Positions 20,226-29,589 of a stretch of DNA of 64,000 nt are shown in pieces. Under the pieces are notes generated by a model. The model made no database searches and had not been told where the DNA came from. It saw only the letters and a program-made list of their open reading frames with translations. Within the stretch, counting starts at the first letter, position 1, and each line of letters begins with the position of its first letter. The translations under genes were made by a program, and so were the position numbers. Source of the DNA: Cyclobacteriaceae bacterium (GTDB lineage Bacteria; Bacteroidota; Bacteroidia; Cytophagales; Cyclobacteriaceae); NCBI GenBank assembly GCA_026003355.1, contig BPHC01000006.1, positions 1 to 64,000 on the forward strand, written 5' to 3'.

Positions 20226-21329
20226 TTAGCCAACAGGTTGTGCCGCGTGCTCGCGCACCATCTTTATAAACTCATCAAAAAGATATCTCGAATCATGGGG
20301 TCCTGGTGATGCTTCGGGGTGATACTGCACCGAAAAAGCTTTTTTGTTTTTAAGCCGTATGCCCATAATGGTGTTATCGTTAAGATGGATGTGGGTCACT
20401 TCCACATCTGGATGGTTCATTACATCTTTTTCATTAACGGCAAAGCCATGATTTTGCGAGGTCATTTCGCCCAGGCCGGTAAGCAGATTTTTGACCGGAT
20501 GATTAAGGCCCCTGTGGCCGTGATGCATTTTATAGGTTGAAATGCCACAGGCCAGGGCCAGCAGCTGGTGCCCCAGGCAAATTCCAAACAATGGCTTGCC
20601 GGCTGCCAGTATTTGTTTTACGGTATCGATGGCATAATCCATAGCTGCCGGATCGCCCGGGCCATTGGAAATAAAGTAGCCGTGGGGATTCCACTTTTCC
20701 ATTTCGGCAAACGCAGTACGGGCCGGAAACACTTTTATGCAGCTGCCGGCACGGCACAGATTCTTTAAAATACTTTTCTTGATTCCCAGGTCGAGCGCAG
20801 CAATTCGAATTTCGCTTTCGCTTCCCGTGAGATAAGGCTGAGGGGTTGTTACCTTTGAGGCCAGCTCCAGGCCCTCCATTGAAGGTACCCTGGCCAGTTC
20901 GGCACGCATCTGTTCGGGTGTAAGCTCGGATGAAATAAGCGCATTCATGGCGCCTTTGTTGCGGATATGCCGTACCAGCATGCGTGTATCTACGTTGCAA
21001 ATGCCGGTAATACCGTGCTTTTCCAGGTATTGCTGCAGGCTTTGGGTGGCTGTTTGCCGGCTGTATTCCCACGAAAATTCATTTACCACAATACCGCTTA
21101 TTGTCGGCCCGGCCGATTCCTGTTCATCGTCAAGTGTTCCGTAGTTGCCAATATGGGCTGCGGTGGTAACCACAATTTGCCCAAAGTAAGAGGGGTCGGT
21201 GTAGATTTCCTGATAGCCGGTCATGCCGGTGTTAAAGCAGATTTCACCTCCGGTAGTACCGGGAGCACCCACAAGGGTGCCTTCTGCCAGCAGGCCATCC
21301 TGAAGTAATAAGTATGCTTTTTTGGTCAC
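20226..21329 (-). CDS. carA: Carbamoyl-phosphate synthase small subunit (glutaminase)
   Basis: Supplies ammonia from glutamine for carbamoyl phosphate, feeding pyrimidines and arginine. The 367-residue protein has an N-terminal CPSase domain (GEICFNTGMTGYQEIYTDPS, GIVVNEFS) and a C-terminal class I glutamine amidotransferase with nucleophile Cys in FGICLGHQLLA and the His/Glu pair in QYHPEASPGPHD. carB is not in the window. It has its own -7 element just upstream, after the terminator of the ribosomal block, so it begins a carA-eno-ftsB-like unit. Confidence 0.96.
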   Translation of the reverse strand: MTKKAYLLLQDGLLAEGTLVGAPGTTGGEICFNTGMTGYQEIYTDPSYFGQIVVTTAAHIGNYGTLDDEQESAGPTISGIVVNEFSWEYSRQTATQSLQQYLEKHGITGICNVDTRMLVRHIRNKGAMNALISSELTPEQMRAELARVPSMEGLELASKVTTPQPYLTGSESEIRIAALDLGIKKSILKNLCRAGSCIKVFPARTAFAEMEKWNPHGYFISNGPGDPAAMDYAIDTVKQILAAGKPLFGICLGHQLLALACGISTYKMHHGHRGLNHPVKNLLTGLGEMTSQNHGFAVNEKDVMNHPDVEVTHIHLNDNTIMGIRLKNKKAFSVQYHPEASPGPHDSRYLFDEFIKMVREHAAQPVG

Positions 21330-21346
21330 AGATTATTTTTGGTGAA

Positions 21347-21354
21347 CAAAATTA
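21347..21354 (-). promoter_or_regulatory. -7 element of the carA promoter
   Basis: TAATTTTG on the minus strand matches TAnnTTTG and lies 17 bases before the carA start. It is placed just after the terminator that ends the ribosomal block. No strong -33 element was found. Confidence 0.5.
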
Positions 21355-21402
21355 AGATTACATGCGATAAGTTATAGAGCCCTTCAGGGTTTTTTAGGTC
21401 TG

Positions 21403-21440
21403 AAAATAAAAAAGGGACTGGCGCTGTGCCAATCCCTTTT
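21403..21440 (-). terminator. Intrinsic terminator ending the ribosomal protein block
   Basis: After rplQ the minus strand forms a two-part stem: AAAGGGA/TCCCTTT (21433-21439 with 21411-21417) and TGGC/GCCA inside it, followed by a T-rich run (TTTTTTATTTT). It is a strong Rho-independent terminator. Confidence 0.88.
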
Positions 21441-21458
21441 ATCTGAAAACGTGTGCGG

Positions 21459-21965
21459 TTATTCATTGGTGGTTTTTTCCTCGCCACCGGCTTTTTCTTC
21501 GGGCTGATTTGTTGCTTCTGTTGCGGCTGTTTCTGTTTTTTTGGCTTTGCTTCTGCCTCTGCGGGTTTTGGCTTTTTTGGCGGGAGCCTGTTTGCCGTAT
21601 ATTTCATTAAAATCCACCAGCTCAATCATGCACATTTCGGCACTGTCGCCTACACGGGTTTCACCCAGTTTAATTATGCGGGTATAGCCCCCGGGGCGTT
21701 CGGCGGTGCGCGAAGCCACCGTGCTGAACAATTCCTTTACCGACTCTTTGTTCTGCAGGTAGGAAAATACCATTCTTCGCGAGTGCATGGTATCGGTCTT
21801 GGCGCGGGTAATAAGCGGCTCCACGTATTTGCGAAGGGCCCTGGCCTTGGCCACCGTGGTGAAAATGCGTTTATGCAGTATAAGCGAGGTGGCCATATTA
21901 GACAGCATGGCCTCGCGGTGACCGGCCTTACGGCCCAGGTGATTGACTTTCTTTCCGTGTCTCAT
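21459..21965 (-). CDS. rplQ: 50S ribosomal protein L17 with charged C-terminal tail
   Basis: Large-subunit protein near the exit tunnel. The core ([21 protein letters not shown] to [11 protein letters not shown], residues 1-about 125) is standard. A C-terminal tail of about 45 residues rich in Lys, Ala, Glu and Thr follows ([15 protein letters not shown] onwards), making 168 residues compared with about 125 in E. coli. Such tails are known in Bacteroidota L17. Last gene of the block, 6 bases after rpoA and followed by a terminator. Confidence 0.96.
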   Translation of the reverse strand: MRHGKKVNHLGRKAGHREAMLSNMATSLILHKRIFTTVAKARALRKYVEPLITRAKTDTMHSRRMVFSYLQNKESVKELFSTVASRTAERPGGYTRIIKLGETRVGDSAEMCMIELVDFNEIYGKQAPAKKAKTRRGRSKAKKTETAATEATNQPEEKAGGEEKTTNE

Positions 21966-21971
21966 GGTATC

Positions 21972-22961
21972 TTACTCTTCGTCAAGTTTATACTTCGACA
22001 GGTCCATACCAAAGGTAAGACCTTTTTCGGCAACCAGTTGTTCCAGTTCGGCAAGTGATTTTTTACCAAAGTTGCGGAACTTCATCATATCGGATATTTC
22101 CAGCTGCACCAAATCGCCCAGCGTTTTCACACCTGCCGATTTGAGGCAGTTGTAGGCGCGCACCGAAAGATCGAGGTCGTGCAGCTGGGTTTTAAGCAGC
22201 TTGCGCATGTGCAGCATTTCTTCGTCAACCTGCTCCACCTCAGCCTCCCTGATGGTTTCAATTTCCATTGATTTATCAGAGAACAGCGCAAAATGCTTGA
22301 TGAGCACATGAGCTGCTTCTTCCAAAGCTTTTTCAGGATGAATGGAGCCGTCGGTCTGGATTTCGATAACCAGTTTTTCGTAGTCGGTTTTTTGTTCTAC
22401 GCGGGTATTCTCAACGCTGTACTTCACATTTTTAATGGGTGTGAAGATGGCATCGATGGGAATGTACCCAAATACCTGTTCATTGGGTTTGTTTTCTTCG
22501 GCGGGTACGTAGCCGCGTCCCTTCTCGATGGTTAGCTCAATTTCGAAGTGAGCGCTCTCATCGAGGTTGCAAATTACATGGTCGGGGTTAAGCACTTCGA
22601 AAGCCGAAGTGAAGCGCGAAATATCTCCAGCTTTGAACTGGGTTTGTTTTTTAATGTTAACGGTTACTTTTCCGTCAAAGCTTTCGCCCACTTTTTTAAG
22701 CCTTACCTGTTTAAGGTTAAGAATAATTTCGGCTACATCTTCCACCACTCCTTCGATGGTTGAGAATTCATGGAGAACACCGGGTATTTTGATACCGGTA
22801 ATGGCGTAGCCTTCGAGCGAAGAAAGCAGTATTCTGCGCAATGCGTTGCCAATGGTTACGCCATAGCCTTTTTCGAGTGGTTTGAAGGTGAAGGTGCCGT
22901 GAAAATCATCGGCCTTCTCCATCACCACCTTTTCGGGCATTTGAAATGTTATTATTGACAT
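21972..22961 (-). CDS. rpoA: RNA polymerase alpha subunit
   Basis: A 329-residue subunit that starts polymerase assembly. The N-terminal domain has [20 protein letters not shown] (the dimer and beta contact segment) and the C-terminal domain has the helix-hairpin-helix DNA and activator contact region ([35 protein letters not shown]). The linker is acidic ([11 protein letters not shown]). It lies between rpsD and rplQ, the normal alpha-operon order. Confidence 0.97.
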   Translation of the reverse strand: MSIITFQMPEKVVMEKADDFHGTFTFKPLEKGYGVTIGNALRRILLSSLEGYAITGIKIPGVLHEFSTIEGVVEDVAEIILNLKQVRLKKVGESFDGKVTVNIKKQTQFKAGDISRFTSAFEVLNPDHVICNLDESAHFEIELTIEKGRGYVPAEENKPNEQVFGYIPIDAIFTPIKNVKYSVENTRVEQKTDYEKLVIEIQTDGSIHPEKALEEAAHVLIKHFALFSDKSMEIETIREAEVEQVDEEMLHMRKLLKTQLHDLDLSVRAYNCLKSAGVKTLGDLVQLEISDMMKFRNFGKKSLAELEQLVAEKGLTFGMDLSKYKLDEE

Positions 22962-22991
22962 AATATCTTGAGATTAATAGATTAATCAGGT

Positions 22992-23597
22992 TTACTTGGA
23001 ATAAAGTTCGACAATCAACTGTTCGTTGATGTTTTCCGGAATGTCGGCACGGGTAGGCCAGTGAATGAGTTTACCTTCCATTTCGTTGCCGTCCCACTCC
23101 AGCCACGGGTACTTGTTTACGCTTTGAAGCGCCAGGCTGTTGGTTATTGCCTCAAGCGATTTGGACTTTTCGCGAACGCCCACCTTATCGCCCGGTTTGA
23201 GGGTGTAAGATGGAATATTCACGATATTTCCGTTTACGGTAATGTGCTTGTGCAAAACCAGCTGGCGGGCCGCCCTTCGGGTGGGTGCAATACCCATGCG
23301 GTACACCGTGTTGTCCAGGCGAGCCTCCAGCAGCTGGAGCAATACCTCGCCGGTAACACCCTTTTTACGCGATGCAATGTCGAACACACGGGCAAATTGC
23401 CGCTCGAGCAAACCATATATGTATTTCGCTTTTTGCTTTTCAGCCAACTGCACCGCATATTCCGATTGCTTGCGTTTTCTGCCACGGCCGTGCATGCCGG
23501 GGGCAAAATTCTTTTTCTGAAGGGCCTTGTTATCGCCCAGTATGGGCTCACCGAAACGTCTGGAAATGCGTGCTCTGGGACCTGTGTATCGTGCCAT
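22992..23597 (-). CDS. rpsD: 30S ribosomal protein S4
   Basis: Primary 16S rRNA-binding protein, 201 residues, with an S4 RNA-binding motif in the C-terminal half ([39 protein letters not shown]). The N-terminus ([20 protein letters not shown]) lacks the four zinc-binding Cys residues, so this is the zinc-free form. In E. coli S4 represses its own operon; whether that holds here is unknown. Between rpsK and rpoA. Confidence 0.96.
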   Translation of the reverse strand: MARYTGPRARISRRFGEPILGDNKALQKKNFAPGMHGRGRKRKQSEYAVQLAEKQKAKYIYGLLERQFARVFDIASRKKGVTGEVLLQLLEARLDNTVYRMGIAPTRRAARQLVLHKHITVNGNIVNIPSYTLKPGDKVGVREKSKSLEAITNSLALQSVNKYPWLEWDGNEMEGKLIHWPTRADIPENINEQLIVELYSK

Positions 23598-23628
23598 TTT
23601 ACTTTGCTTTTTTCATTTTACAGTTTAT

Positions 23629-24024
23629 TTAAACACGCCTGCGCTTGGGCGGGCGGCATCCGTTGTGCGGCAGCGGTGTTACATCGCGAATGGCGGTAAT
23701 CTCTATGCCGGCTGTTTGAATGGTGCGTATAGCCGACTCGCGGCCGGCTCCCGGACCTTTGACAAACACTTCCACTTTGCGCAACCCCAGTTCGAATGCA
23801 CGCGAGGCGGCATCCTGGGCGGCCATTTGGGCGGCATAAGGGGTATTCTTCTTCGACCCCTTGAAGCCCATCTTTCCGGCCGATGACCAGGTAATAACCT
23901 GACCGGTGGAGTTGGTCATGGAAACAATGATATTGTTAAAGGTGGCTTTAATGTGTGCCTGTCCGGTGGCTTCCACATTCACCACGCGTTTTTTGCTTTT
24001 GTCTTTCTTTTTTTCAGCTGCCAT
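23629..24024 (-). CDS. rpsK: 30S ribosomal protein S11
   Basis: A platform protein of the small subunit, 131 residues. The core includes [21 protein letters not shown] and ends with the conserved basic tail [17 protein letters not shown] lysine-rich N-terminal extension ([15 protein letters not shown]) is typical for the phylum. Between rpsM and rpsD. Confidence 0.96.
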   Translation of the reverse strand: MAAEKKKDKSKKRVVNVEATGQAHIKATFNNIIVSMTNSTGQVITWSSAGKMGFKGSKKNTPYAAQMAAQDAASRAFELGLRKVEVFVKGPGAGRESAIRTIQTAGIEITAIRDVTPLPHNGCRPPKRRRV

Positions 24025-24052
24025 AGTTAACAGTTATTATCAGCTCAACGGT

Positions 24053-24433
24053 TTAGCCTTTGGTTGCTTTCTTCTTGTTGGCCACGGTTTTGCGTTTTCC
24101 TTTGCGCGTGCGGGCATTGTTTTTCGTGGTTTGGCCACGCACAGGCAGGCCTTTGCGGTGGCGCAGGCCGCGGTAGCAGCCAATGTCCATCAGCCGCTTA
24201 ATGTTCATCTGAACCTCTGAGCGAAGGGCTCCTTCAACCCGGTATTGTTCGGCTATGATGGAACGTATGGCATTCGACTCCTCATCGGTCCAGTCTTTTG
24301 CCTTTTTATTCCAGTCTACACCGGCCTGGGTAAGTATTTTCTGGGCCGACCGGCGGCCGATGCCGTAAATGTAGGTAAGGCTTATTTCGCCTCTTTTGTT
24401 GTCCGGAATATCAACTCCTTGTATCCTTGCCAT
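24053..24433 (-). CDS. rpsM: 30S ribosomal protein S13
   Basis: Head protein of the small subunit that contacts the P-site tRNA and L5, 126 residues. It has [20 protein letters not shown], the [12 protein letters not shown] helix and the basic [24 protein letters not shown] tail that reaches the tRNAs. Between rpmJ and rpsK. Confidence 0.96.
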   Translation of the reverse strand: MARIQGVDIPDNKRGEISLTYIYGIGRRSAQKILTQAGVDWNKKAKDWTDEESNAIRSIIAEQYRVEGALRSEVQMNIKRLMDIGCYRGLRHRKGLPVRGQTTKNNARTRKGKRKTVANKKKATKG

Positions 24434-24454
24434 GGTTATGGTTTTAATTATGGT

Positions 24455-24571
24455 TTATCCCTGGCGCTGTTTATAGCGCGGATTTTTCTTGTTAATAACG
24501 TACAGTTTGCCTTTGCGCCTTACAATTTTGCAATCGGCACTGCGCTTTTTTATGGATGCTCTTACTTTCAT
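24455..24571 (-). CDS. rpmJ: 50S ribosomal protein L36, zinc-free form
   Basis: A 38-residue protein starting [20 protein letters not shown] and ending [12 protein letters not shown]. The zinc form of L36 has three Cys and one His; here only one Cys (position 14) remains, the others being replaced by Ser, Asn/Lys and Tyr, so it cannot bind zinc in the usual way. This Cys-poor form is common in Bacteroidota. Between infA and rpsM. Confidence 0.93.
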   Translation of the reverse strand: MKVRASIKKRSADCKIVRRKGKLYVINKKNPRYKQRQG

Positions 24572-24587
24572 GTCTTTGCCTTTAATT

Positions 24588-24806
24588 TTATTTATACCTA
24601 AACACAATTCTGCCTTTGGTAAGGTCGTAGGGCGACATTTCAAGTTTTACCTTATCGCCCGGCAACAGGCGGATATAATTCATCCGCATTTTACCCGAGA
24701 TATGCGCCAGCACTTCATGCCCGTTTTCCAGTTGTACACGGAACATGGCGTTGGACAATGCCTCGGTTATGGTACCGTCCTGTTCTATTGACTTTTGCTT
24801 CGCCAT
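24588..24806 (-). CDS. infA: Translation initiation factor IF-1
   Basis: A 72-residue OB-fold factor that blocks the A site during initiation: [61 protein letters not shown] and GRIVFRYK. Length and sequence are normal. Its start overlaps the 3' end of map by 22 bases, so the two are translationally coupled. Confidence 0.96.
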   Translation of the reverse strand: MAKQKSIEQDGTITEALSNAMFRVQLENGHEVLAHISGKMRMNYIRLLPGDKVKLEMSPYDLTKGRIVFRYK

Positions 24807-25582
24807 TTATAAGCGTAACGTTGTTCTATATATTGGTGGGTGGTTAACACCTCGGTTTCATTTTCCCGGATGGCCACCATATGTTCGTAGTGTGCCGAGG
24901 GCCGTCTGTCGGCCGTGCGGATGGTCCAGCCATCGCGGTCCTGCACTACTCTTCGGGTACCCATGTTAATCATGGGTTCGATGGCAAACACCATTCCCGG
25001 CACCAGCTTAACTCCCTTTCCGCGCTTGCCGTAATTGGGTATTTCCGGCTCTTCGTGCAGGTTTTTGCCTACTCCGTGCCCTACCAGCTCGCGAACCACA
25101 CCGTATCCGAAGCTTTCGACAAAGCTTTGGATGGCATAGCTGATGTCGCCCACCCGGTTTCCGGCTTTTGCCTGTGCTATTCCCCGCATGAGTGATTCGT
25201 AGGTACGGTTAAGCAACAACAGCACCTTTTCGTCTGTTCCCTCAAGCGGGTAGGTGTAGGCCGAGTCGGTGTGGTATCCTTTGTAGTAAACCCCACAGTC
25301 AACAGATACCACATCGCCTTCGCGCAATTCGTAATTGCCTGGTATGCCGTGCACCACCACATCGTTTACCGATATGCAGAGGGAGGCGGGAAAGCTGCCA
25401 TTGTAGTTTTTAAACGATGGCACCGCTCCGTGGTCGCGGATATACGCTTCGGCAATCCTGTCCAGTTCGGATGTTTTTACACCCGGCCGGATATGCGAGG
25501 CAACCTCACCATGGGCAAGACCCAGAATACGGGCTCCCTCTCTGATGATGTTGATCTCCTCATCGGTCTTTAAGTGAATCAT
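24785..25582 (-). CDS. map: Methionine aminopeptidase, type I
   Basis: Removes the initiator methionine from nascent proteins. The 265-residue pita-bread fold enzyme has the five metal ligands: two Asp ([11 protein letters not shown] and HTDSAYTY), His ([15 protein letters not shown]), Glu (VFAIEPMIN) and Glu (YEHMVAI) with the substrate His in VHGIPGN. The ATG at 25582 ([16 protein letters not shown]) is the family start. It lies 7 bases after secY; adk, found between secY and map in many bacteria, is absent. The C-terminus runs on as [13 protein letters not shown]. Confidence 0.94.
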   Translation of the reverse strand: MIHLKTDEEINIIREGARILGLAHGEVASHIRPGVKTSELDRIAEAYIRDHGAVPSFKNYNGSFPASLCISVNDVVVHGIPGNYELREGDVVSVDCGVYYKGYHTDSAYTYPLEGTDEKVLLLLNRTYESLMRGIAQAKAGNRVGDISYAIQSFVESFGYGVVRELVGHGVGKNLHEEPEIPNYGKRGKGVKLVPGMVFAIEPMINMGTRRVVQDRDGWTIRTADRRPSAHYEHMVAIRENETEVLTTHQYIEQRYAYKWRSKSQ

Positions 25583-25589
25583 TGCACAC

Positions 25590-26909
25590 TTAAGCCGCAG
25601 CAAACTGAGAACGTCCTTTTACACGTCCGGATTTCATCATTCCTTCGTAGTGCCGCATCAGCAGGTAACTTTCAATTTGCTGCAGGGTGTCGAGTATTAC
25701 TCCCACCATAATCAGCAACGAAGTGCCGCCATAAAACTGGGCAAAATTCTGGCCAACCCCTGCCATCACGGCAAAGGCCGGCAGCACGGCAACCACAACC
25801 AGAAACAGTGCTCCGGGCAGTGTAATTCTTGATAAAACCGTATCGATAAACTCCGCGGTCTGCTTTCCGGGTTTTACACCGGGTATAAACCCACCGCTGC
25901 GTTTTAGATTATCGGCAATGTCGTTTGAGTTGATGGTGATGGCTGTGTAGAAAAAGGTGAACAGCAGAATAAGTACACCAAACAACAGGTTATATTGCCA
26001 GCTGGTATAGTCTGAAAAAGCCGATCCAATGTAGGCACCAATATCGGTATCGCGCCAGATACCCGCTATCAATGCCGGAATAAACATAAGTGCCTGCGCA
26101 AAAATAATAGGCATAACTCCGGCAGAGTTAAGTTTCAGCGGTATGAAGTCGCGCTTGCCGCCATACAGCTTGTTGCCGATTACCTGTTTGGCATATTGTA
26201 TGGGTATGCGGCGGGTGGCCTGGGTTAATAAAATTACACCCATTACCACAAAGAAGAGGGCCAGCAGTTCAATTATAAAAAGCAGTGCTCCCTGCATGCC
26301 GCGGTTGTTTACGGCTTCGTCAATAAGGGCACCCGGAAAACGCGAAACAATTCCAATCATAATGAGCATGGAGATACCGTTTCCGATGCCCTTGTCGGTA
26401 ATGCGCTCGCCCAGCCACATGCAGAACATGGTGCCGGCAATAAGGATGGTGATGGATGAGAAATAGAAGAAGAATCCAGGATTGGTAATGGCTTCCTGAG
26501 GTATGGTACCCCGGATGTAGCCGTACGACTGAAAACCGGTGATGAAGATGGTAAGCACGCGCGTCATCTGGTTAAGGCGCTTGCGCCCGGACTCACCTTC
26601 TTTTTGCATTTTCTGAAAGTACGGAACGGCAAAGGTGAGCAGCTGTACAATAATGGAGGCGGAAATGTAGGGCATAATGCCCAGCGCCAGAATGGAGGCC
26701 CGGCTGAAGGAGCCGCCCAGGAAGGTGTTAAGCAGATCGAAAATACCACCCGATGCCACATTGGCGGCAAGTATTTCGGGATCAATGCCGGGCAGCACAA
26801 TGAATGAGCCCAGCCTGAAAATAATAAGATAACCCAGCGTGTTGAGGATGCGCACACGCAGGTCTTCAATTAAAAAGATGTTCCGTATGGTAGTAAAAAA
26901 CCGCTTCAT
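25590..26909 (-). CDS. secY: Preprotein translocase subunit SecY
   Basis: Channel subunit of the Sec translocon, 439 residues with ten membrane spans. Landmarks: MKRFFTTIRNIFLIEDLRVR, LPGIDP plug region, the GIMPYISASIIVQLL helix, RRIPIQYAKQVIG in the cytosolic loop, GVMPIIFAQALM and the C-terminal RHYEGMMKSGRVKGR. Its start overlaps the rplO stop codon as TGATG. The block position (rplO-secY-map-infA) is normal for the phylum. Confidence 0.96.
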   Translation of the reverse strand: MKRFFTTIRNIFLIEDLRVRILNTLGYLIIFRLGSFIVLPGIDPEILAANVASGGIFDLLNTFLGGSFSRASILALGIMPYISASIIVQLLTFAVPYFQKMQKEGESGRKRLNQMTRVLTIFITGFQSYGYIRGTIPQEAITNPGFFFYFSSITILIAGTMFCMWLGERITDKGIGNGISMLIMIGIVSRFPGALIDEAVNNRGMQGALLFIIELLALFFVVMGVILLTQATRRIPIQYAKQVIGNKLYGGKRDFIPLKLNSAGVMPIIFAQALMFIPALIAGIWRDTDIGAYIGSAFSDYTSWQYNLLFGVLILLFTFFYTAITINSNDIADNLKRSGGFIPGVKPGKQTAEFIDTVLSRITLPGALFLVVVAVLPAFAVMAGVGQNFAQFYGGTSLLIMVGVILDTLQQIESYLLMRHYEGMMKSGRVKGRSQFAAA

Positions 26910-27349
26910 CAGGCAATGCGGGTTATGCTTCCTCCAGCTTGTTCAATGGCCTGGCGTGCGGTATCCGAAAAGGCATGCGCCTGTACATTAAGGCGGGCCT
27001 TGAGCTCACCGCGTGCCAGTATTTTTATTTTGTCTTTCTTTCCTACTATTCCGTTATCAGCCAGAACCTGTGGCGTAATGTCGGTAACCTTTTCAGATAA
27101 TGACTGGAGCACATCGAGGTTCACTGCCTTGTAGGTAACTTTGTTGTTGTTTTTAAAACCGAACTTGGGTACGCGTCTTTGCAGGGGCATCTGTCCGCCT
27201 TCAAAGCCGATTTTTTTATGATACCCTGAACGTGACTTGGCCCCTTTATGGCCTCGTCCTGCCGTAGTTCCTCCCGATCCCTGTCCGCGTCCCAGCCGTT
27301 TGTTGGTGCGAACAGAGCCTTCTGCAGGTTTTAATGTATGTAACTTCAT
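26909..27349 (-). CDS. rplO: 50S ribosomal protein L15
   Basis: Late-assembling large-subunit protein, 146 residues from the ATG at 27349 (MKLHTLKPAEGSVRTNKRLG). It has the glycine-rich rRNA-binding region GRGQGSGGTTAGRGHKGAKSR (in overlapping parts) and EGGQMPLQRRVPKFGF. A TTG two codons earlier is open but unlikely as the start. It follows rpmD by two bases and overlaps secY by one base. Confidence 0.95.
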   Translation of the reverse strand: MKLHTLKPAEGSVRTNKRLGRGQGSGGTTAGRGHKGAKSRSGYHKKIGFEGGQMPLQRRVPKFGFKNNNKVTYKAVNLDVLQSLSEKVTDITPQVLADNGIVGKKDKIKILARGELKARLNVQAHAFSDTARQAIEQAGGSITRIA

Positions 27350-27351
27350 AA

Positions 27352-27531
27352 TCAAAGTTCGGTTACGGTAATTAAATGATTCACCTTGCGGATCATCCCG
27401 GCAATTTGCGGGGTAAGTTCCACTTCAACAGTTTTATTGATGCGTCCCAGCCCCAACGCCTGGAGTGTGCGCTTTTGGTCCTGCGGACGCTTTATTGAAC
27501 TGCGATATTGGGTAATACGTACTTTGGCCAT
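27352..27531 (-). CDS. rpmD: 50S ribosomal protein L30
   Basis: A 59-residue protein from the ATG at 27531: MAKVRITQYRSSIKRPQDQK, RTLQALGLGRINKTVEVE, and PQIAGMIRKVNHLITVTEL. It is the normal short bacterial form. The reading frame remains open upstream into rpsE but the family start is clear. Four bases after rpsE. Confidence 0.94.
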   Translation of the reverse strand: MAKVRITQYRSSIKRPQDQKRTLQALGLGRINKTVEVELTPQIAGMIRKVNHLITVTEL

Positions 27532-27535
27532 GGGT

Positions 27536-28054
27536 TTAACCGTTAAATACTTTTGTAAGTGAAACACCTCGTTTGGCAGCCACTGCAACGGGATCGCGCA
27601 TGCTGGTTAGGGCTTTAAAAGTTGCCTTAACCACGTTGTGCGGGTTTGACGATCCCTTTGATTTGGCCAGCACATTGTGTACACCTGCGCTTTCCAGCAC
27701 GGCACGCATGGCCCCGCCGGCAATAACACCGGTACCGGGTGCGGCTGGCTTGAGCAGCACATACCCTCCGCCAAACTTGCCGATGGCTTCGTGCGGAACA
27801 GTACCTTTTATAATAGGCACGCGCACCAGGTGCTTTTTGGCGTCATCAATTCCTTTGGTAATGGCATCGGTTACTTCGTTGGCTTTGCCCAGGCCGTAGC
27901 CTACCACACCATTGCCGTCGCCTACTACCACTATGGCGGCAAAACTAAAGCGGCGGCCGCCCTTCACCACTTTGGCTACACGCTGTATGGCTACTACGCG
28001 TTCCTTGAGGTCAATTTCGCTTGCTTTTACCGTACTGATATTACTTACTGACAT
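27536..28054 (-). CDS. rpsE: 30S ribosomal protein S5
   Basis: Decoding-accuracy protein, 172 residues, with the double-stranded RNA-binding fold ([39 protein letters not shown]) and C-terminal domain ([21 protein letters not shown]). The loop VKGGRRFSF holds the positions where spectinomycin resistance mutations occur in E. coli; it looks wild type. Confidence 0.96.
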   Translation of the reverse strand: MSVSNISTVKASEIDLKERVVAIQRVAKVVKGGRRFSFAAIVVVGDGNGVVGYGLGKANEVTDAITKGIDDAKKHLVRVPIIKGTVPHEAIGKFGGGYVLLKPAAPGTGVIAGGAMRAVLESAGVHNVLAKSKGSSNPHNVVKATFKALTSMRDPVAVAAKRGVSLTKVFNG

Positions 28055-28071
28055 ATTGTTTCGTTTATCGG

Positions 28072-28419
28072 TTAAAATTTAAGGCCGCCTTCGCGCGCAC
28101 CTTCGGCAAAAGCCTTCACATTACCATGATACAGATAGCCGTTGCGGTCGAATACCACCTGCTCTATGCCGGAGGCCTTCGCCTTTTCGGCCAGTTTGAG
28201 TCCGGCCTGGCGCGAATTGGCAATGTTAAGCTTTGTTTTATCGCCCAGTTCACGGGTTGATACCGAGAGCAGTGTAACACCCCTGGTGTCGTCTATCAGC
28301 TGGGCATATATTCCCGTGTTGCTGCGAAACACCGACAGGCGGGGGCGTTCGGGCGTTCCGGATATTTTTTTCCGGATACCTCTTTTTATGCGAATTCTGC
28401 GGTGAGTTTTTGTAGCCAT
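28072..28419 (-). CDS. rplR: 50S ribosomal protein L18
   Basis: 5S rRNA-binding protein of 115 residues: basic N-terminus [19 protein letters not shown], then [21 protein letters not shown], and a C-terminal [21 protein letters not shown]. Normal length and position between rplF and rpsE. Confidence 0.95.
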   Translation of the reverse strand: MATKTHRRIRIKRGIRKKISGTPERPRLSVFRSNTGIYAQLIDDTRGVTLLSVSTRELGDKTKLNIANSRQAGLKLAEKAKASGIEQVVFDRNGYLYHGNVKAFAEGAREGGLKF

Positions 28420-28440
28420 GTTAGTGCAATGCTTTTAATG

Positions 28441-29001
28441 TTACTTGGCTCCGGCTGCCTTGCCGGCTTTTCTGCGTACGTATTCACCCACAAAGCGAAT
28501 ACCTTTTCCTTTGTATGGTTCTACCTTGCGCAGGGATTTAATCTTGGCGGCCACCTGACCCAGCAACTGCTTGTCGATGCCTTCCAGGGTAATGGTGGGG
28601 TTACCGCCCTTTTCCTGTGCTGCCTGAACTTTTATTTCCTGGGGAATAGCCATAAAAATGTTATGCGAATACCCCAGGCTAAGCTCCAGCACGTTACCCT
28701 GGGCATTGGCTTTAAAGCCAACTCCCACCAGTTCGAGCTGGTGCCTGTAGCCCTTTGTAACGCCTTCGACCATGTTGGCCAAAAGGGCACGGTAAAGACC
28801 ATGCATGGCGCGGTGGCGTTTTTGGTCGGTGGGGCGTTCAACCACAAGGGTATTGCCCTCCTGCCGGATGGTTATATCCGGATGGACCTGTTGCTTTAGT
28901 TCACCTTTAGGGCCTTTTATGGTTACCGTATGTTGTTCGGCAGCGTAGCTAAAGGTTACTCCGGCCGGCAGGTTAATGGGTTTCTTTCCTATACGCGACA
29001 T
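28441..29001 (-). CDS. rplF: 50S ribosomal protein L6
   Basis: Large-subunit protein near the sarcin-ricin loop, 186 residues with two related domains. It begins MSRIGKKPINLPAGVTFSY and has the C-terminal signature EPYKGKGIRFVGEYVRRKAG. Between rpsH and rplR; 15 bases follow rpsH. Confidence 0.96.
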   Translation of the reverse strand: MSRIGKKPINLPAGVTFSYAAEQHTVTIKGPKGELKQQVHPDITIRQEGNTLVVERPTDQKRHRAMHGLYRALLANMVEGVTKGYRHQLELVGVGFKANAQGNVLELSLGYSHNIFMAIPQEIKVQAAQEKGGNPTITLEGIDKQLLGQVAAKIKSLRKVEPYKGKGIRFVGEYVRRKAGKAAGAK

Positions 29002-29016
29002 GACGGATGCGGCTTT

Positions 29017-29415
29017 TTAGTACACGTAACACAAAACTTCTCCGCCCACATTCAGTTTGCGGGCTTCTTTGTCGGTAATCACACCTTTCGAGGTAGAAAG
29101 GATGGCTATACCCAGGCCGTTCATCACACGGGGAAGGCGCGAAGTATCTACATACTTGCGAAGGCCCGGAGTAGAGATGCGCTCCAGCCGGGTGATGGCG
29201 GGTTCACGGGTTTCGGGGTGGTATTTAAGGGCTATTTTAATAACTCCCTGGGGATTGTTACCCTGCTCGAACTTGTAGTTCAGGATATAACCTTTGTCGA
29301 ACAACACTTTGGTTATCTCCTTTTTAAGGTTCGAGGCGGGTATTTCTACCACGCGATGGTTGGCTTTTATGGCATTGCGCAACCTGGTCAAATAATCTGA
29401 AATAGGGTCAGTCAT
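29017..29415 (-). CDS. rpsH: 30S ribosomal protein S8
   Basis: Primary 16S rRNA-binding protein, 132 residues from the ATG at 29415 ([20 protein letters not shown]). It ends in the conserved [26 protein letters not shown] region. In E. coli S8 binds the spc mRNA and represses the operon. Here the gene is preceded by an unusual 174-base gap that holds a strong promoter and two overlapping hairpins, so it probably begins its own transcript as well as being read from upstream. Confidence 0.95.
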   Translation of the reverse strand: MTDPISDYLTRLRNAIKANHRVVEIPASNLKKEITKVLFDKGYILNYKFEQGNNPQGVIKIALKYHPETREPAITRLERISTPGLRKYVDTSRLPRVMNGLGIAILSTSKGVITDKEARKLNVGGEVLCYVY

Positions 29416-29433
29416 ATACTGTTTCCTTCTTTT

Positions 29434-29472
29434 CTGCTTTAAAATAAAGCAGCCCGCAAAAAAACGGGCTGC
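29434..29472 (-). promoter_or_regulatory. Overlapping hairpins in the rpsH leader (terminator-like and alternative)
   Basis: Read on the minus strand, an 8-bp stem GCAGCCCG/CGGGCTGC (29465-29472 with 29449-29456, T-rich loop) is followed by TTTATTTT, the form of an intrinsic terminator. A second 8-bp stem CTGCTTTA/TAAAGCAG (29445-29452 with 29434-29441, 3-base loop) uses the last four bases of the first stem, so the two cannot form together. Transcripts arriving from rpsN would carry the full first stem. Transcripts from the promoter at 29472-29502 would begin within its 5' arm and carry only part of it. Confidence 0.65.
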
Positions 29473-29502
29473 AAAGATACCTAACAATTTTGGTTATCCA
29501 AA
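29472..29502 (-). promoter_or_regulatory. Internal promoter before rpsH
   Basis: A full consensus Bacteroidota promoter on the minus strand: -33 TTTG (29499-29502), exactly 19 bases, then -7 TATCTTTG (29472-29479). Downstream reads GCAGCCCG with a T run, as at rplC and rpsT. Confidence 0.85.
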
Positions 29503-29589
29503 CTGTTACCTGGTTTCGGGTGTTCCGGCTCCTCCGGACTACAGCCGACCTGGGTACTCAGCAACCGGTCAGTACGTCAGAAAATTGCC

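Noticed and set aside
21326-21625. Lysine/proline-rich 99-codon frame at the end of rplQ
   Set aside because: It is a frame-shifted reading of the low-complexity L17 tail and runs across the terminator.
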